Source of the DNA: an uncultured Curtobacterium sp.
GTDB taxonomy: Bacteria > Actinomycetota > Actinomycetes > Actinomycetales > Microbacteriaceae
Assembly (NCBI GenBank): GCA_913778205.1
Contig: CAJYUW010000024.1
Span: 124,001 to 188,000 of the forward strand
Direction: 5' to 3'
DNA: 64,000 bases
The notes under the pieces are model-generated. The model worked only from the letters and a program-made list of their open reading frames with translations, was not told the DNA's origin and searched no databases. Shown here piece after piece: positions 17,748 to 26,089 of the stretch. Numbering within the stretch: position 1 is the stretch's first letter; each line of letters starts with the position of its first letter. The translations under genes and the position numbers were made by a program.

Positions 17748-19052
17748 TCAGGCGCGCGCCACGGCTGCCTGCCGCCGGAACGGTGCCGCGATCGTCGGCG
17801 CGATGTCCCGCCGGTGGATCCAGAACACCACGACGGCCGCGACGAGGTGCACGATGCTGAGCACCCAGCGCCCGCTCGTGTCCGTCACCACGAACTGCAC
17901 CGCGAACAGCGCGACGAGGCCGATCGCCGCCCACCGGTGGAACCGCAGCGCGATGATGATCGCCACGCCGAGCACGGTCTGCGACGCGGTGAGCATGAAC
18001 TCCTCGACCTGCCGGCCGTCGAGCGGCAGCCCGCCCGTCGTCCCACCACCGAGCACGTGCGCGATCGGCAGCGACCCGACGAGCAGCGACCACTGGTTGA
18101 CCTTCGAGGCGATGAGCGTCCCGATCGCCGCGCCGCCCATCCCGCGCAGGGCGAAGAGTGCGGCGACGATGAACTCCGGCGCCTCGGTCGCGAGGGGCGC
18201 GAGCCACTGCACGAGGAAGTAGCTGTCGATCCCGAGTGCGCTGCCGGAGTCGACGAGGGCCTCGGCGAACGGCTCCGCGGACGACAGGATCACTGCGGCG
18301 GCGACGACGAACAGCGCGACGATCGTCCAGCGCCGGGCACGCGTCGGCATCGAGGCGATGTTGCCCGCCATGCCGACCATCTCCTCGTCCTCGTCGTCAC
18401 CGTCGGCGACCTTCGACGCGCGCCAGAGGTACGCCACGAACGCGGCGAGCAGCACGATCCCGAACCAGAGCGGGATCGAGCCGAGCAACGGGATGAGGAA
18501 CGCGACGACCGCGAGGAGCGCCAGGAACCCGATGTCCAGCCGCGAGGACTGCTCGAGCTGCAGCACCCGCGTGGCGGACGCGGGCAGCGACCCCGCCCGG
18601 ACGTACCGACGCGCGACGAGCAGCGAGATGACCACGACGAGCGGCCACCCGAAGCCGAGCAGGAGCCGGTTCGAGCCGGTCATGTTCGCGGCGGCGAACT
18701 GCTCGAACTCGGGGTCGGAGCCGGAGCGGAACGCGTAGAACAGGTCGACGGCGTACTCGGGCAGCACCGCGATGAGCGCGAGGATCGCGATCGCGAGGGC
18801 ACCGGAGATGTCCTTCTGCGCCGCCTCGGCGGCCCACGCGAGCAGGAACGAGGCGGCGACGACCGCGCCGCCGAAGACCAGCAGGTCGACGACGGGGTTC
18901 GGGGCGAAGCCGCCCAGTCGGAAGACCACCGCGGGCAGCGCGAGCACCACGCAGATCGCGATGCGGCCCCAGGCGCTGCGGCCCATGCGGGCGGCCGGGA
19001 TGGTCGGCGTCGACGCCGTCCCGGGCGTCGGATTCGACAGGGTGTCGGTCAT
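17748..19052 (-). CDS. Cation/Ca2+ exchanger family protein, probable Mn2+ or Ca2+ efflux
   Basis: A 434-residue membrane antiporter of the CaCA superfamily. The two alpha repeats are visible: ALIAVLPEYAVDLFYAFRSG with a following NMTGSN, and LATEAPEFIVAALFALRG followed by IGTLIASKVNQW. An acidic cytosolic loop (DGDDEDEEM) separates the halves. ATG at 19052 has GGAGA in front, which can pair with a CTCC just upstream. A yybP-ykoY riboswitch occupies the leader; that RNA class senses Mn2+, so manganese export is the most likely job. Confidence 0.88.
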   Translation of the reverse strand: MTDTLSNPTPGTASTPTIPAARMGRSAWGRIAICVVLALPAVVFRLGGFAPNPVVDLLVFGGAVVAASFLLAWAAEAAQKDISGALAIAILALIAVLPEYAVDLFYAFRSGSDPEFEQFAAANMTGSNRLLLGFGWPLVVVISLLVARRYVRAGSLPASATRVLQLEQSSRLDIGFLALLAVVAFLIPLLGSIPLWFGIVLLAAFVAYLWRASKVADGDDEDEEMVGMAGNIASMPTRARRWTIVALFVVAAAVILSSAEPFAEALVDSGSALGIDSYFLVQWLAPLATEAPEFIVAALFALRGMGGAAIGTLIASKVNQWSLLVGSLPIAHVLGGGTTGGLPLDGRQVEEFMLTASQTVLGVAIIIALRFHRWAAIGLVALFAVQFVVTDTSGRWVLSIVHLVAAVVVFWIHRRDIAPTIAAPFRRQAAVARA

Positions 19053-19109
19053 GGTGTCTCCAGGTCGGAGCCACGGCGGAGCGTCACGGGAGGACCTCGG
19101 CCACGGCGG

Positions 19110-19222
19110 AACGGCCGAAGGTCTCGCTCGCCCGGGCCTGACGGCCGCGGGTGGTGCACCGGACCGATCGTCGTGATGGTCAGTGTGTCGATGCACGCGC
19201 TGGGAGCTACTCCCCTTCAACA
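19110..19222 (-). promoter_or_regulatory. yybP-ykoY (manganese) riboswitch
   Basis: In the leader of the exchanger, read on the minus strand, the two most conserved segments of this class appear in order: GGGGAGTAG (19215-19207) and GAGACCTT (19125-19118), about 90 bases apart, with stems between. Downstream, CTCC-GACCT-GGAG just before the ATG can hide the ribosome binding site, suggesting translational control (inference). Binding of Mn2+ is established for the class. Confidence 0.85.
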
Positions 19223-19235
19223 CCCACCTTGGCCG

Positions 19236-19251
19236 GTGTCGGTGCCGACAC
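19236..19251. promoter_or_regulatory. 16-bp palindrome upstream of the riboswitch
   Basis: GTGTCGG-TG-CCGACAC is a perfect inverted repeat about 20 bases upstream of the aptamer. It may be an operator for the exchanger transcript or part of its leader. Confidence 0.4.
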
Positions 19252-19321
19252 GCAAGCCGATCCGGGGTGTTCGAGACGCCGAATCCGCAGGTTCCAGGAC
19301 CCGCCCCGGGTTCGCGCGGGA

Positions 19322-19365
19322 CGGACGGGAGGCCCGTGGCGGCGCCGCCACGAGCCTCCCGTCCG
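19322..19365. terminator. 44-bp hairpin of the GGGAGGC family
   Basis: Two 22-base arms with one mismatch and no loop, 13 bases past the stop of the HEAT-repeat gene and upstream of the exchanger transcript. Likely terminator of the HEAT gene. Confidence 0.75.
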
Positions 19366-19378
19366 GTGCCCGGTCGCG

Positions 19379-20023
19379 TCAGCCGGACGCGCGCTTGCTG
19401 CGTCCGAGCGCCATCTCGCGTCGCGCGCGTTCCAGCGCGAGCGAGGACGCGGCGTCGGGGTCGTCGAGCAGCCGCTCGGTCTCGGCGACGTGCTCGCGGA
19501 CCGCCTCGCCGCGCCGGGCCGACGCGTCCGCGAGGACCGGTGCGGCGACGTCCGCTCCGAGCGACACGATCGCGCGGCTGAGGGCGAGGCGCCGGTCGCG
19601 GTCCCCCTCCCCGAGCTCCAGCGCGAGTCGTCGTGCCAGGGCCGGCCGCTCCTGCTCCGGCGCCAGGACCACGGCCGCGCGCCACGCGGTGCGCCGCACG
19701 CCGGGATCGGTGTCGCCGAGCCGTTCGACGACCTCGGCGTACACCGAGCTGTCCTTGATCTTCGAGAGCGTGTGCAGCGCCTGCGACCGCGCACGCGCCT
19801 CGGGACGGTCGAGCTCCGCGACGAGCCGCGGGACCACCAGTCCGGCAGGCAGCCGGACGAGCGACCACGTCAGGGCCTCACGCACCTGCAGGTCGGGGTC
19901 GACCGCGCACTGCTCGAGCAGCACGTCCAGGTCGCCCGGGTCCGCCGTGGTGCCCGCCGCCATCACGGCGCGGAGGCGCACCGAGGAACGAGGGTCGGCG
20001 AGGGCGTCGGTGAGCGTGGTCAT
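19379..20023 (-). CDS. HEAT-repeat protein
   Basis: About 214 residues made of five or so helical HEAT-type repeats (DPRSSVRLRAVMAAG, DPDLQVREALTWSLVRL, ARSQALHTLSKI, DPGVRRTAWRAAVVL). Such proteins act as binding scaffolds; some, such as phycocyanobilin-lyase-like ones, are enzymes. No catalytic residues are evident. I take ATG 20023 as start; an upstream in-frame start near 20062 would overlap the divergent gene's promoter region. Neighbours give no functional hint. Confidence 0.75.
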   Translation of the reverse strand: MTTLTDALADPRSSVRLRAVMAAGTTADPGDLDVLLEQCAVDPDLQVREALTWSLVRLPAGLVVPRLVAELDRPEARARSQALHTLSKIKDSSVYAEVVERLGDTDPGVRRTAWRAAVVLAPEQERPALARRLALELGEGDRDRRLALSRAIVSLGADVAAPVLADASARRGEAVREHVAETERLLDDPDAASSLALERARREMALGRSKRASG

Positions 20024-20127
20024 CCCCTCATGCAACACTGCGGAACTCCTGGCCGGGTGCACGGACGCCGGGCGTAGCGTGAGCGGGTCGCGGCCGGCCC
20101 GGTCGACGACGAACCGACCACGAACGG

Positions 20128-21087
20128 ATGACCATGCCCCGCATCGGCACCAGCGACCTGACCGTGTTCCCCCTCGCCCTCGGCGGCAACGTGTTCGGCT
20201 GGACGGCCGACGAGCAGACCTCGCACCGGGTCCTCGACGCGTACACGGGAGCGGGCGGCGACTTCGTGGACTCCGCCGACGTGTACTCCGCGTGGGCGCC
20301 GGGCAACAGCGGCGGCGAGTCCGAGCGGGTCATCGGGTCGTGGCTTCGCGCGTCGGGCAAGCGCGACGACGTCGTCATCGCGACCAAGGTGTCGCAGCAC
20401 CCGGAGTTCCAGGGCCTCTCGGCGTCGAACGTCGCGGCGGCCGCCCGGGCCAGCCTCAAGCGTCTCGGGACCGACCGGATCGACCTGTACTACGCGCACT
20501 TCGACGACGAGTCGACCCCGCTCGAGGAGACCGTCCGAGCGTTCGACCAGCTCGTCCGCGAGGGACTCGTCCGGTACACCGCGATCTCGAACTACTCGCG
20601 GGACCGCGCGGCGGAGTGGATCCGGATCGCGTCGGAGCACGGCCTCGCGAAGCCGGTCGCGGTCCAGCCGCACTACAACCTCGTCACGCGCGAGCCGTAC
20701 GAGTCGGACACCGCCCCGTTGGCCGCCGCCGAGCACCTCGGGGTGGTGCCGTACTTCGCCCTCGCAGCCGGGTTCCTCACCGGCAAGTACCGGACGAAGG
20801 ACGACTTCGCCGGGAAGGACCGCGAGGGTCAGGTGTCGGGCTACTTCACCGACGAGGGGCTCGCGGTCGTGGACGCCCTCGACACCATCGCGCAGGAGCA
20901 CGGGGTCGAGATCGCGACCGTGTCCTTGGCGTGGCTCCAGGCGCAGCCGGACGTCGTGGCACCCATCGCGAGCGCGCGGAACACCGAGCAGCTGCCGGCG
21001 CTGCTCGCGTCCGCGGACCTCGAGCTGAGCGCCGAGGAGCTGCGCATGCTGTCGGACGCGTCGGCGAAGGTGCCCGCCTCCCGGTAG
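20128..21087 (+). CDS. Aldo/keto reductase
   Basis: A 319-residue NADPH-dependent oxidoreductase with the complete AKR tetrad Asp48, Tyr53 (FVDSADVYSAW), Lys86 (IATKV) and His123 (LYYAHFDD). The cofactor-binding end (VAPIASARNTEQL) and YTAISNYS substrate loop are also standard. It resembles the Tas/YajO-like group. Substrate unknown. Start at ATG 20128; ATG 20134 is an alternative. Confidence 0.92.
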   Translation: MTMPRIGTSDLTVFPLALGGNVFGWTADEQTSHRVLDAYTGAGGDFVDSADVYSAWAPGNSGGESERVIGSWLRASGKRDDVVIATKVSQHPEFQGLSASNVAAAARASLKRLGTDRIDLYYAHFDDESTPLEETVRAFDQLVREGLVRYTAISNYSRDRAAEWIRIASEHGLAKPVAVQPHYNLVTREPYESDTAPLAAAEHLGVVPYFALAAGFLTGKYRTKDDFAGKDREGQVSGYFTDEGLAVVDALDTIAQEHGVEIATVSLAWLQAQPDVVAPIASARNTEQLPALLASADLELSAEELRMLSDASAKVPASR

Positions 21088-21101
21088 CGCGGACGACCCG
21101 G

Positions 21102-21185
21102 GCCCGCCGGCGCGGTCCCCCGGCCCACCGGCACGGTCCCCCGGCCCGCCAGCACGGTCCCCCGGCCCGCCGGCACGGCCGTCGG
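21102..21185 (+). repeat. Four tandem copies of a 21-bp unit
   Basis: Units beginning GCCCGCCGGCGCGGTCCCCC at 21102, 21123, 21144 and a degenerate one at 21165. The array fills the gap between the convergent reductase and septum-protein genes, the same position as other arrays in this window. Confidence 0.8.
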
Positions 21186-21197
21186 CGCGGTCCCGGT

Positions 21198-23732
21198 CTA
21201 CGCCGTCGGCGCGAGCGATCCCGTGAGCGGGTTCCCCGACGACCGCGACACGAAGCACGAGATGAAGGTGTCGCCCTGCTGCCACGTCGCCGCGTCCGGG
21301 GCGTACGAGCCCTGCACCTGCACGTCACCGAGCGCGGCGGCGCCGCCCGTGTCGAGCGCCTCGGATGTCTGGCACCGCTCGGCCGCCTGCGCCGCGAGCG
21401 CGTCCGCGCCCGGGTAGGCGTCCGCCTGCACCGGCAGGCGCGCGGTGAGCTGCGCCGCGTGCTGGGCGGCGCAGTCGACGACCGTGAACGTCTGGGCCCA
21501 CGCGTTCGTGAACGGCGACAGGCACTCCCCACCCGCGAGGTCCGTCCACACGTGCTGCCCGGGCGCCGCCGGGGTCGTCGCGAACGGCAGTCCGGCGGCC
21601 TGGGTCGGTGCCGGCGCGGCGGCCTCGGCACTCGGCGTGCTCGACGGCGGGGCGGACTGCGCCGCCGCTGCCGACGGGGACGACGTGGGCGGGGTGAGGT
21701 GGTCCGCGACGGTGTTGCCCATGATCCACTTCGCGAAGAGGAACACGAGCACGACCAGGACCACGATGAGCACGACCGCACCACCGAAGAGGAGCTGCTT
21801 GCCGCGCTTGCCCTCGCCCTGCAGCCGCGCGAACTGCTGGTTGATCAGGCCCTGTGACCCCGGGGTGGGCGCACCCGACGTCGGGGCGGCCGACCGCGGC
21901 GCCCGGTCACCGGCAGCGGCACCGGCACCGGCACCGAAGGCTCCGGTGGTGGCGGGGCCGGAGGCGCCACCCGCGTCGGAGCCCCGAACGGCCGGCAGCA
22001 TCGCGGTGCCGGTGTCGTGCGGGTCGTAGCCGCTCGACCCGAGCTGGTCGACGGCGGCGGTCCCGAACAGGTCCTTGATCGCGCTCGTGTCGCTCGTCTC
22101 GCGGTCGGTCCACTCCGACTGGTCGATCTCGCCCGGGCCCTCGGGAGTTGGGCCCGCTGCGGCCGGAGCTGCGGCTGCGTCCCGGTCGTCCGGCCCGGGG
22201 TCGTGCGCCGTGTCGCGGTCGTCCCCGCCGTCGGCGAGCAGGCCGTCGAAGTCCTGCCCGACCGCGGGCGGCAGGTGCGCGGGGTACGCACCGGGGGCCG
22301 GCTCGACGAGCGGCGGCGCGGCGGTCGGCGGGACTGCGTCGTCCGGCTCGGCCCACCACGGGGTCGCGCCCGCGGACCGCGGCGGCTCGAACGCGACGGT
22401 CGGGGTCTCCTCGGCCTCGTGGGACAGCGACCAACTCGTCGCCGCGGCGGTCTCCTCCGTGGCCGGTCCGCTCGGCGTGGCCGGACGGTCGCGCTCGACC
22501 GGGAGGCCCGTGGCCGCGTCCGGGACGGCCGGTCGCGTCGTCGGCGCGCCCGCGTCCGCACGCGCATCCGGGCCCGCATCCGCGGCGCCCCGTCCGGCCG
22601 GCGTTCCGGGTCCCGCCGGGGTCGATCCGGTCCCGGCGGGAGCCGCGGGGACCGGTCCGCTCCCGGCGACGGCCGATCCGGGTCCCGCGGGGGCAGCCGG
22701 GAAGGCCGTGGTCGCCGGCAAGGCCGTGGTCGCCCCGGACGCCGTCCCGCCGAGGACTCCCGTCGCCCGAGTGGCCGAGTCGTGCTCGGGCGTCTCGTCC
22801 ACGGACACCTCGCCCGTGACGACCTCGGCCTCGTCGTCGTCCTCGTCGGCGAGGGACCACGTCCCCGTGGCCAGCGCACTCGTGTCCAGGGTGCTCGCGT
22901 CCAGCGCGCTGGTCGCGAAGGCGTCCGAGGTGAGCGTCGTCGGGACCTCGCCCGTACGGTCGTCCCGCACCGCCCAGTCGAACGGACGGCCCGCGGTGGG
23001 GGCCCCGTCCTCCGAGGACGGCTGCACACGGAGGAGGTCGGTGAAGCTCGGCGGCTCGGCGGCGGACGGCAGGGCGTCCTCGACCCCGAGCGGCTGCCGG
23101 CCCATCGGCTCGCCCACGGTCACGGCGCCGGTGCCGGAGCCCGTCGCGCGCCCGAGCCAGTCGACGTCGTCCCGGCCGCTGCCCGTCGGGTCGGTCCGCC
23201 GCCGCTCGTCGTCGATGGCGCGGGCCTCCGCCGCACGGACGTCCCGGTGCGACTGCGCCGTCGGCAGCTGGATCGAGCTCGGGTGCGTCCGCTGCGACGG
23301 CGCCGCGAGCTCCTCGGGCATCGAGATCGCCTGCGTGGCCGCATCGTCGAGCGCGGGCGCGTCATCCGCCGGGCTCAGTGCATCGGGAGCGGGCGCCGCG
23401 GGGGTACCACGACCGGTGTCCGCGGACTCGCCGGGCGTCGGCTCGGACGCCGGGTCAGGATCGTCCTGCGAGAGGCCGTCGACCGGTGCGGTGAACGGCT
23501 CCGGCAGCGGGGCACCCGTCTCCTGCGCGGCCTTGATCGCCTCGCGACGCTCGCGTCGGGACGGCCACTCGTCGGCCGAGCGGGGAGCGCCGAAGATGTC
23601 CGCGGCACTGCGGAGACCGGGGAACGGAGCGTCCGTGTCCGACGCGCGCCGTGCCTCCAGGCCATCGGTCCCGTCTCCGGAGCCGGCGGTGTCCCCGGGG
23701 CGCTGCGCGTCGTCCGGACGCTCCCCGGTCAC
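21198..23732 (-). CDS. Large membrane protein with C-terminal septum-formation-type domain
   Basis: An 844-residue protein: about 640 residues of acidic, Pro/Ala/Thr-rich, low-complexity sequence, one membrane helix (about 645-671, LLFGGAVVLIVVLVVLVFLF), then an outer domain of about 170 residues. The latter has GECLSPF, VVDCAAQHAAQ, RCQTSEA and SCFVSRSSGNP, four cysteines in the pattern of the actinobacterial septum-formation domain. GTG start at 23732 overlaps the pyrE stop by three bases of GTGA, implying translational coupling. Role probably in envelope or division; the long cytosolic tail is unexplained. Confidence 0.75.
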   Translation of the reverse strand: MTGERPDDAQRPGDTAGSGDGTDGLEARRASDTDAPFPGLRSAADIFGAPRSADEWPSRRERREAIKAAQETGAPLPEPFTAPVDGLSQDDPDPASEPTPGESADTGRGTPAAPAPDALSPADDAPALDDAATQAISMPEELAAPSQRTHPSSIQLPTAQSHRDVRAAEARAIDDERRRTDPTGSGRDDVDWLGRATGSGTGAVTVGEPMGRQPLGVEDALPSAAEPPSFTDLLRVQPSSEDGAPTAGRPFDWAVRDDRTGEVPTTLTSDAFATSALDASTLDTSALATGTWSLADEDDDEAEVVTGEVSVDETPEHDSATRATGVLGGTASGATTALPATTAFPAAPAGPGSAVAGSGPVPAAPAGTGSTPAGPGTPAGRGAADAGPDARADAGAPTTRPAVPDAATGLPVERDRPATPSGPATEETAAATSWSLSHEAEETPTVAFEPPRSAGATPWWAEPDDAVPPTAAPPLVEPAPGAYPAHLPPAVGQDFDGLLADGGDDRDTAHDPGPDDRDAAAAPAAAGPTPEGPGEIDQSEWTDRETSDTSAIKDLFGTAAVDQLGSSGYDPHDTGTAMLPAVRGSDAGGASGPATTGAFGAGAGAAAGDRAPRSAAPTSGAPTPGSQGLINQQFARLQGEGKRGKQLLFGGAVVLIVVLVVLVFLFAKWIMGNTVADHLTPPTSSPSAAAAQSAPPSSTPSAEAAAPAPTQAAGLPFATTPAAPGQHVWTDLAGGECLSPFTNAWAQTFTVVDCAAQHAAQLTARLPVQADAYPGADALAAQAAERCQTSEALDTGGAAALGDVQVQGSYAPDAATWQQGDTFISCFVSRSSGNPLTGSLAPTA

Positions 23733-24280
23733 GCGGACAACCCCAGGTCGGCCAGCCCGATCGCGGCGTAGTAGGGGTACCCGGCGGCCTCGATCTTCTC
23801 CTTTGCGCCGGTGTCGCGGTCGACCACGACGGCGACCGCCGCGATGATCGCGCCCTCGCGCTCGAGCGCCTCGGCCGCCTTGAGCGGCGAGCCACCCGTG
23901 GTGGAGGTGTCCTCGAGCACGATGACCCGCTTGCCGCGCACGTCCGGCCCCTCGACCTGCCGGCCGCGACCGTGGTCCTTGGGCTCCTTGCGGACGACGA
24001 ACGCGTCGTAGGTGAGCCCGCGGGCCGCCGCCTGGTGCAGGACGGCACTGGCGATCGGGTCCGCGCCCATGGTCAGACCGCCGACGGCGGCGACGTCCGG
24101 CACCTCGGCGATGAGGTCCGTCATCACCTGTCCGATGAGCGGCGCGACGCGGTGGTCGAGGCTGACCTTGCGGAGGTCGATGTAGTACGACGCCTGCTTC
24201 CCGCTGGTCAGCGTGAAGTCGCCGTGGAACACGGCTTCGGCCGCGATGTGGTCGATCAGCTGGGCGCGCACGTCAGTCAC
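23729..24280 (-). CDS. pyrE: Orotate phosphoribosyltransferase
   Basis: A 183-residue enzyme joining orotate to PRPP to give OMP in pyrimidine synthesis. The PRPP motif reads RVIVLEDTSTTGGS; FTLTSGKQASYYIDLRK is the conserved N-terminal segment and VVRKEPKDHG the flexible loop. GTG at 24280 is chosen from family length; TACTCT lies eight bases upstream, so the message is probably leaderless. Separated from other pyr genes. Confidence 0.96.
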   Translation of the reverse strand: MTDVRAQLIDHIAAEAVFHGDFTLTSGKQASYYIDLRKVSLDHRVAPLIGQVMTDLIAEVPDVAAVGGLTMGADPIASAVLHQAAARGLTYDAFVVRKEPKDHGRGRQVEGPDVRGKRVIVLEDTSTTGGSPLKAAEALEREGAIIAAVAVVVDRDTGAKEKIEAAGYPYYAAIGLADLGLSA

Positions 24281-24368
24281 AGCGCACCAGAGTAGCCGGT
24301 CGGGGTGGTCCGCCGCTGCTGTCCGCCGGGGCAGCCCACGCCGAGGCACGCTCGCTACGATCCGGAGC

Positions 24369-26027
24369 ATGGTCCGTCCCGCGCCGCCGCCAGCCGTCGA
24401 GGCCGGCAGCGCGGCCCGCGCCGGGCGGTGGTCGGCGGTCGGCCGGGAGGCCCTGGGCGGCCTGGTCGCGCTCGCCCTGTCCGTCATCGCCCTGCGTCAC
24501 GTCGTCGCGACCCCCAGGGTCGCGCTCCTCTGGTACGACGGGGACTCGGTGCTGCTGCCGTTGGTCCGCCGCTCGCTGGACGCCGGGCAACCGTTCGAGT
24601 GGGCGATGTCCCCCGCGCTGTTCTTCTTCCCGGAGCTGCCGGTCTACCTGCTCTGCTCGGTCGTGACCGCGACCCCCCAGCAGGCCCTCGCGCTCAACGG
24701 GGTGCTGGTCGTCCTGGGCGTCTACGCGCTCGTCCGGGCGGCCGCGAACGAACTCATGCCGTCCGCCGGTCGTCCGGCCCGGATCGCGGTGTCGGTCCTC
24801 GCGCTCGCGTTCGTCACGGCGCTGGTCCTGACCGAGTCCACCGCCACCGCCACCTCGCTCGAGCTCGCGTCGCTGCTGCTCACGACCACCTACTACTACG
24901 GCGCGGTGCTGGCGATGCTCGGGACCGCGGTGCTCGTGCTGCGGGTGGTCCGGACGGGGCGTGCGTCGGTGCGCGTCCTCGTGACGCTCGGGCTCGTCGC
25001 CGCGCTGACGACCGCCTCGAACCCGCTGTACGTCCCCTGGTCGGCAGGGCCGGTGGTCGTCACGCTGGCGCTGCTCGCGGTCGCCCGCCGGGTTCCGTGG
25101 CGGCCGTCGGCGGTCATCGGCGCGGTGCTCGTCGTCGGGTCCGTCGCTGGGTCCCTCCTCCGGATCCCGCTGCGACCGTTCGTGTCGCTCGACCCGTCCA
25201 CGTACGTGCACCCGGAGCACGCGGTGGACACCCTGACGTTCTTCGCGCAGCTCACCGACGAGCGGGCCGGCAGCGCTGCCGGCGACGCGGGACTGCTGCT
25301 GCTGTTCGTCGGGGTCCTGCTCGCGGCCGGCGGCACGGTCTGGGCATGGCGGGCCCGGACGTCCCGGACGGTCCTCGTCGCCACCGCGCTGCCGCTCGTG
25401 ACGGTCGCCGCGGTGTCGGTCGGGGTCGTGGTCGCGGGTTCGCAGACCCCTCGGTACCTCGAGCCGATCGTGACCGCGCCGCTGCTGGCGTTCGTCGCGG
25501 TCGCCGAGCTGGCACGGACCGCCGTCCGGTCGACGCGCGTGCACCGGCCGACCAGGACGATCCGCACCGTGCTCGCGATCGGTGCCGCGGCGGTGCTCGT
25601 CGCCGGCGTCGCGACGGTCCCGGGGACGGTCCGGACCGTGGTGGACGCCCGCTACACAGCCGCCGGCTGCCTGGACCGGTGGGCCGGCGGACGCGACGTC
25701 ACCGGGGTCGGCCAGTTCTGGACGGTGCGCCCGCTGGCGACCTACGCCGCCCGGAACGTCGAGCTCCTGCAGGTCCGGGACACGTTCGACACGTACCCAT
25801 GGCTCGTGGACCTCGGCGCGTACCGGGGCGCGAAGCCGACCTTCGTCGTGATCGGCTCCGGCGACGTGTGGACCCGGGCTGTGGAGGACTCGCTCGGGAG
25901 CCCGGCGTCGATCACGCACTGCACGGGCTACGACGTCTACGACTACGCGGGGACGGCGGGGGCGTCGATCCTGCGCGACCGCGTCGGCCAGAGCGCCGAG
26001 GCGACCCTGCGCGACCGCGGCTTCTGA
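24369..26027 (+). CDS. Polytopic membrane protein, unknown (GT-C-like layout)
   Basis: A 552-residue protein with about ten or eleven membrane helices and a soluble C-terminal part of some 130 residues containing two Cys (GCLDRWAGG, THCTGYDVYD). The first outer loop has acidic residues after helix 1 (WYDGDSVLL), as in GT-C glycosyltransferases, but no diagnostic motif is present, so I leave it unassigned. ATG 24369 is chosen because TACGAT ends seven bases before it. Diverges from pyrE. Confidence 0.75.
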   Translation: MVRPAPPPAVEAGSAARAGRWSAVGREALGGLVALALSVIALRHVVATPRVALLWYDGDSVLLPLVRRSLDAGQPFEWAMSPALFFFPELPVYLLCSVVTATPQQALALNGVLVVLGVYALVRAAANELMPSAGRPARIAVSVLALAFVTALVLTESTATATSLELASLLLTTTYYYGAVLAMLGTAVLVLRVVRTGRASVRVLVTLGLVAALTTASNPLYVPWSAGPVVVTLALLAVARRVPWRPSAVIGAVLVVGSVAGSLLRIPLRPFVSLDPSTYVHPEHAVDTLTFFAQLTDERAGSAAGDAGLLLLFVGVLLAAGGTVWAWRARTSRTVLVATALPLVTVAAVSVGVVVAGSQTPRYLEPIVTAPLLAFVAVAELARTAVRSTRVHRPTRTIRTVLAIGAAAVLVAGVATVPGTVRTVVDARYTAAGCLDRWAGGRDVTGVGQFWTVRPLATYAARNVELLQVRDTFDTYPWLVDLGAYRGAKPTFVVIGSGDVWTRAVEDSLGSPASITHCTGYDVYDYAGTAGASILRDRVGQSAEATLRDRGF

Positions 26028-26089
26028 GCTTCGTCCACAGCGGCGCGGCCTCGCCACGGTCTCCCTGTACGGACGTATAGGGTTCCCCC

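Noticed and set aside
17475-21857. 1460-codon open frame on the plus strand
   Set aside because: Crosses the riboswitch, the exchanger and HEAT genes in antisense and the reductase in another frame; compositional artefact.
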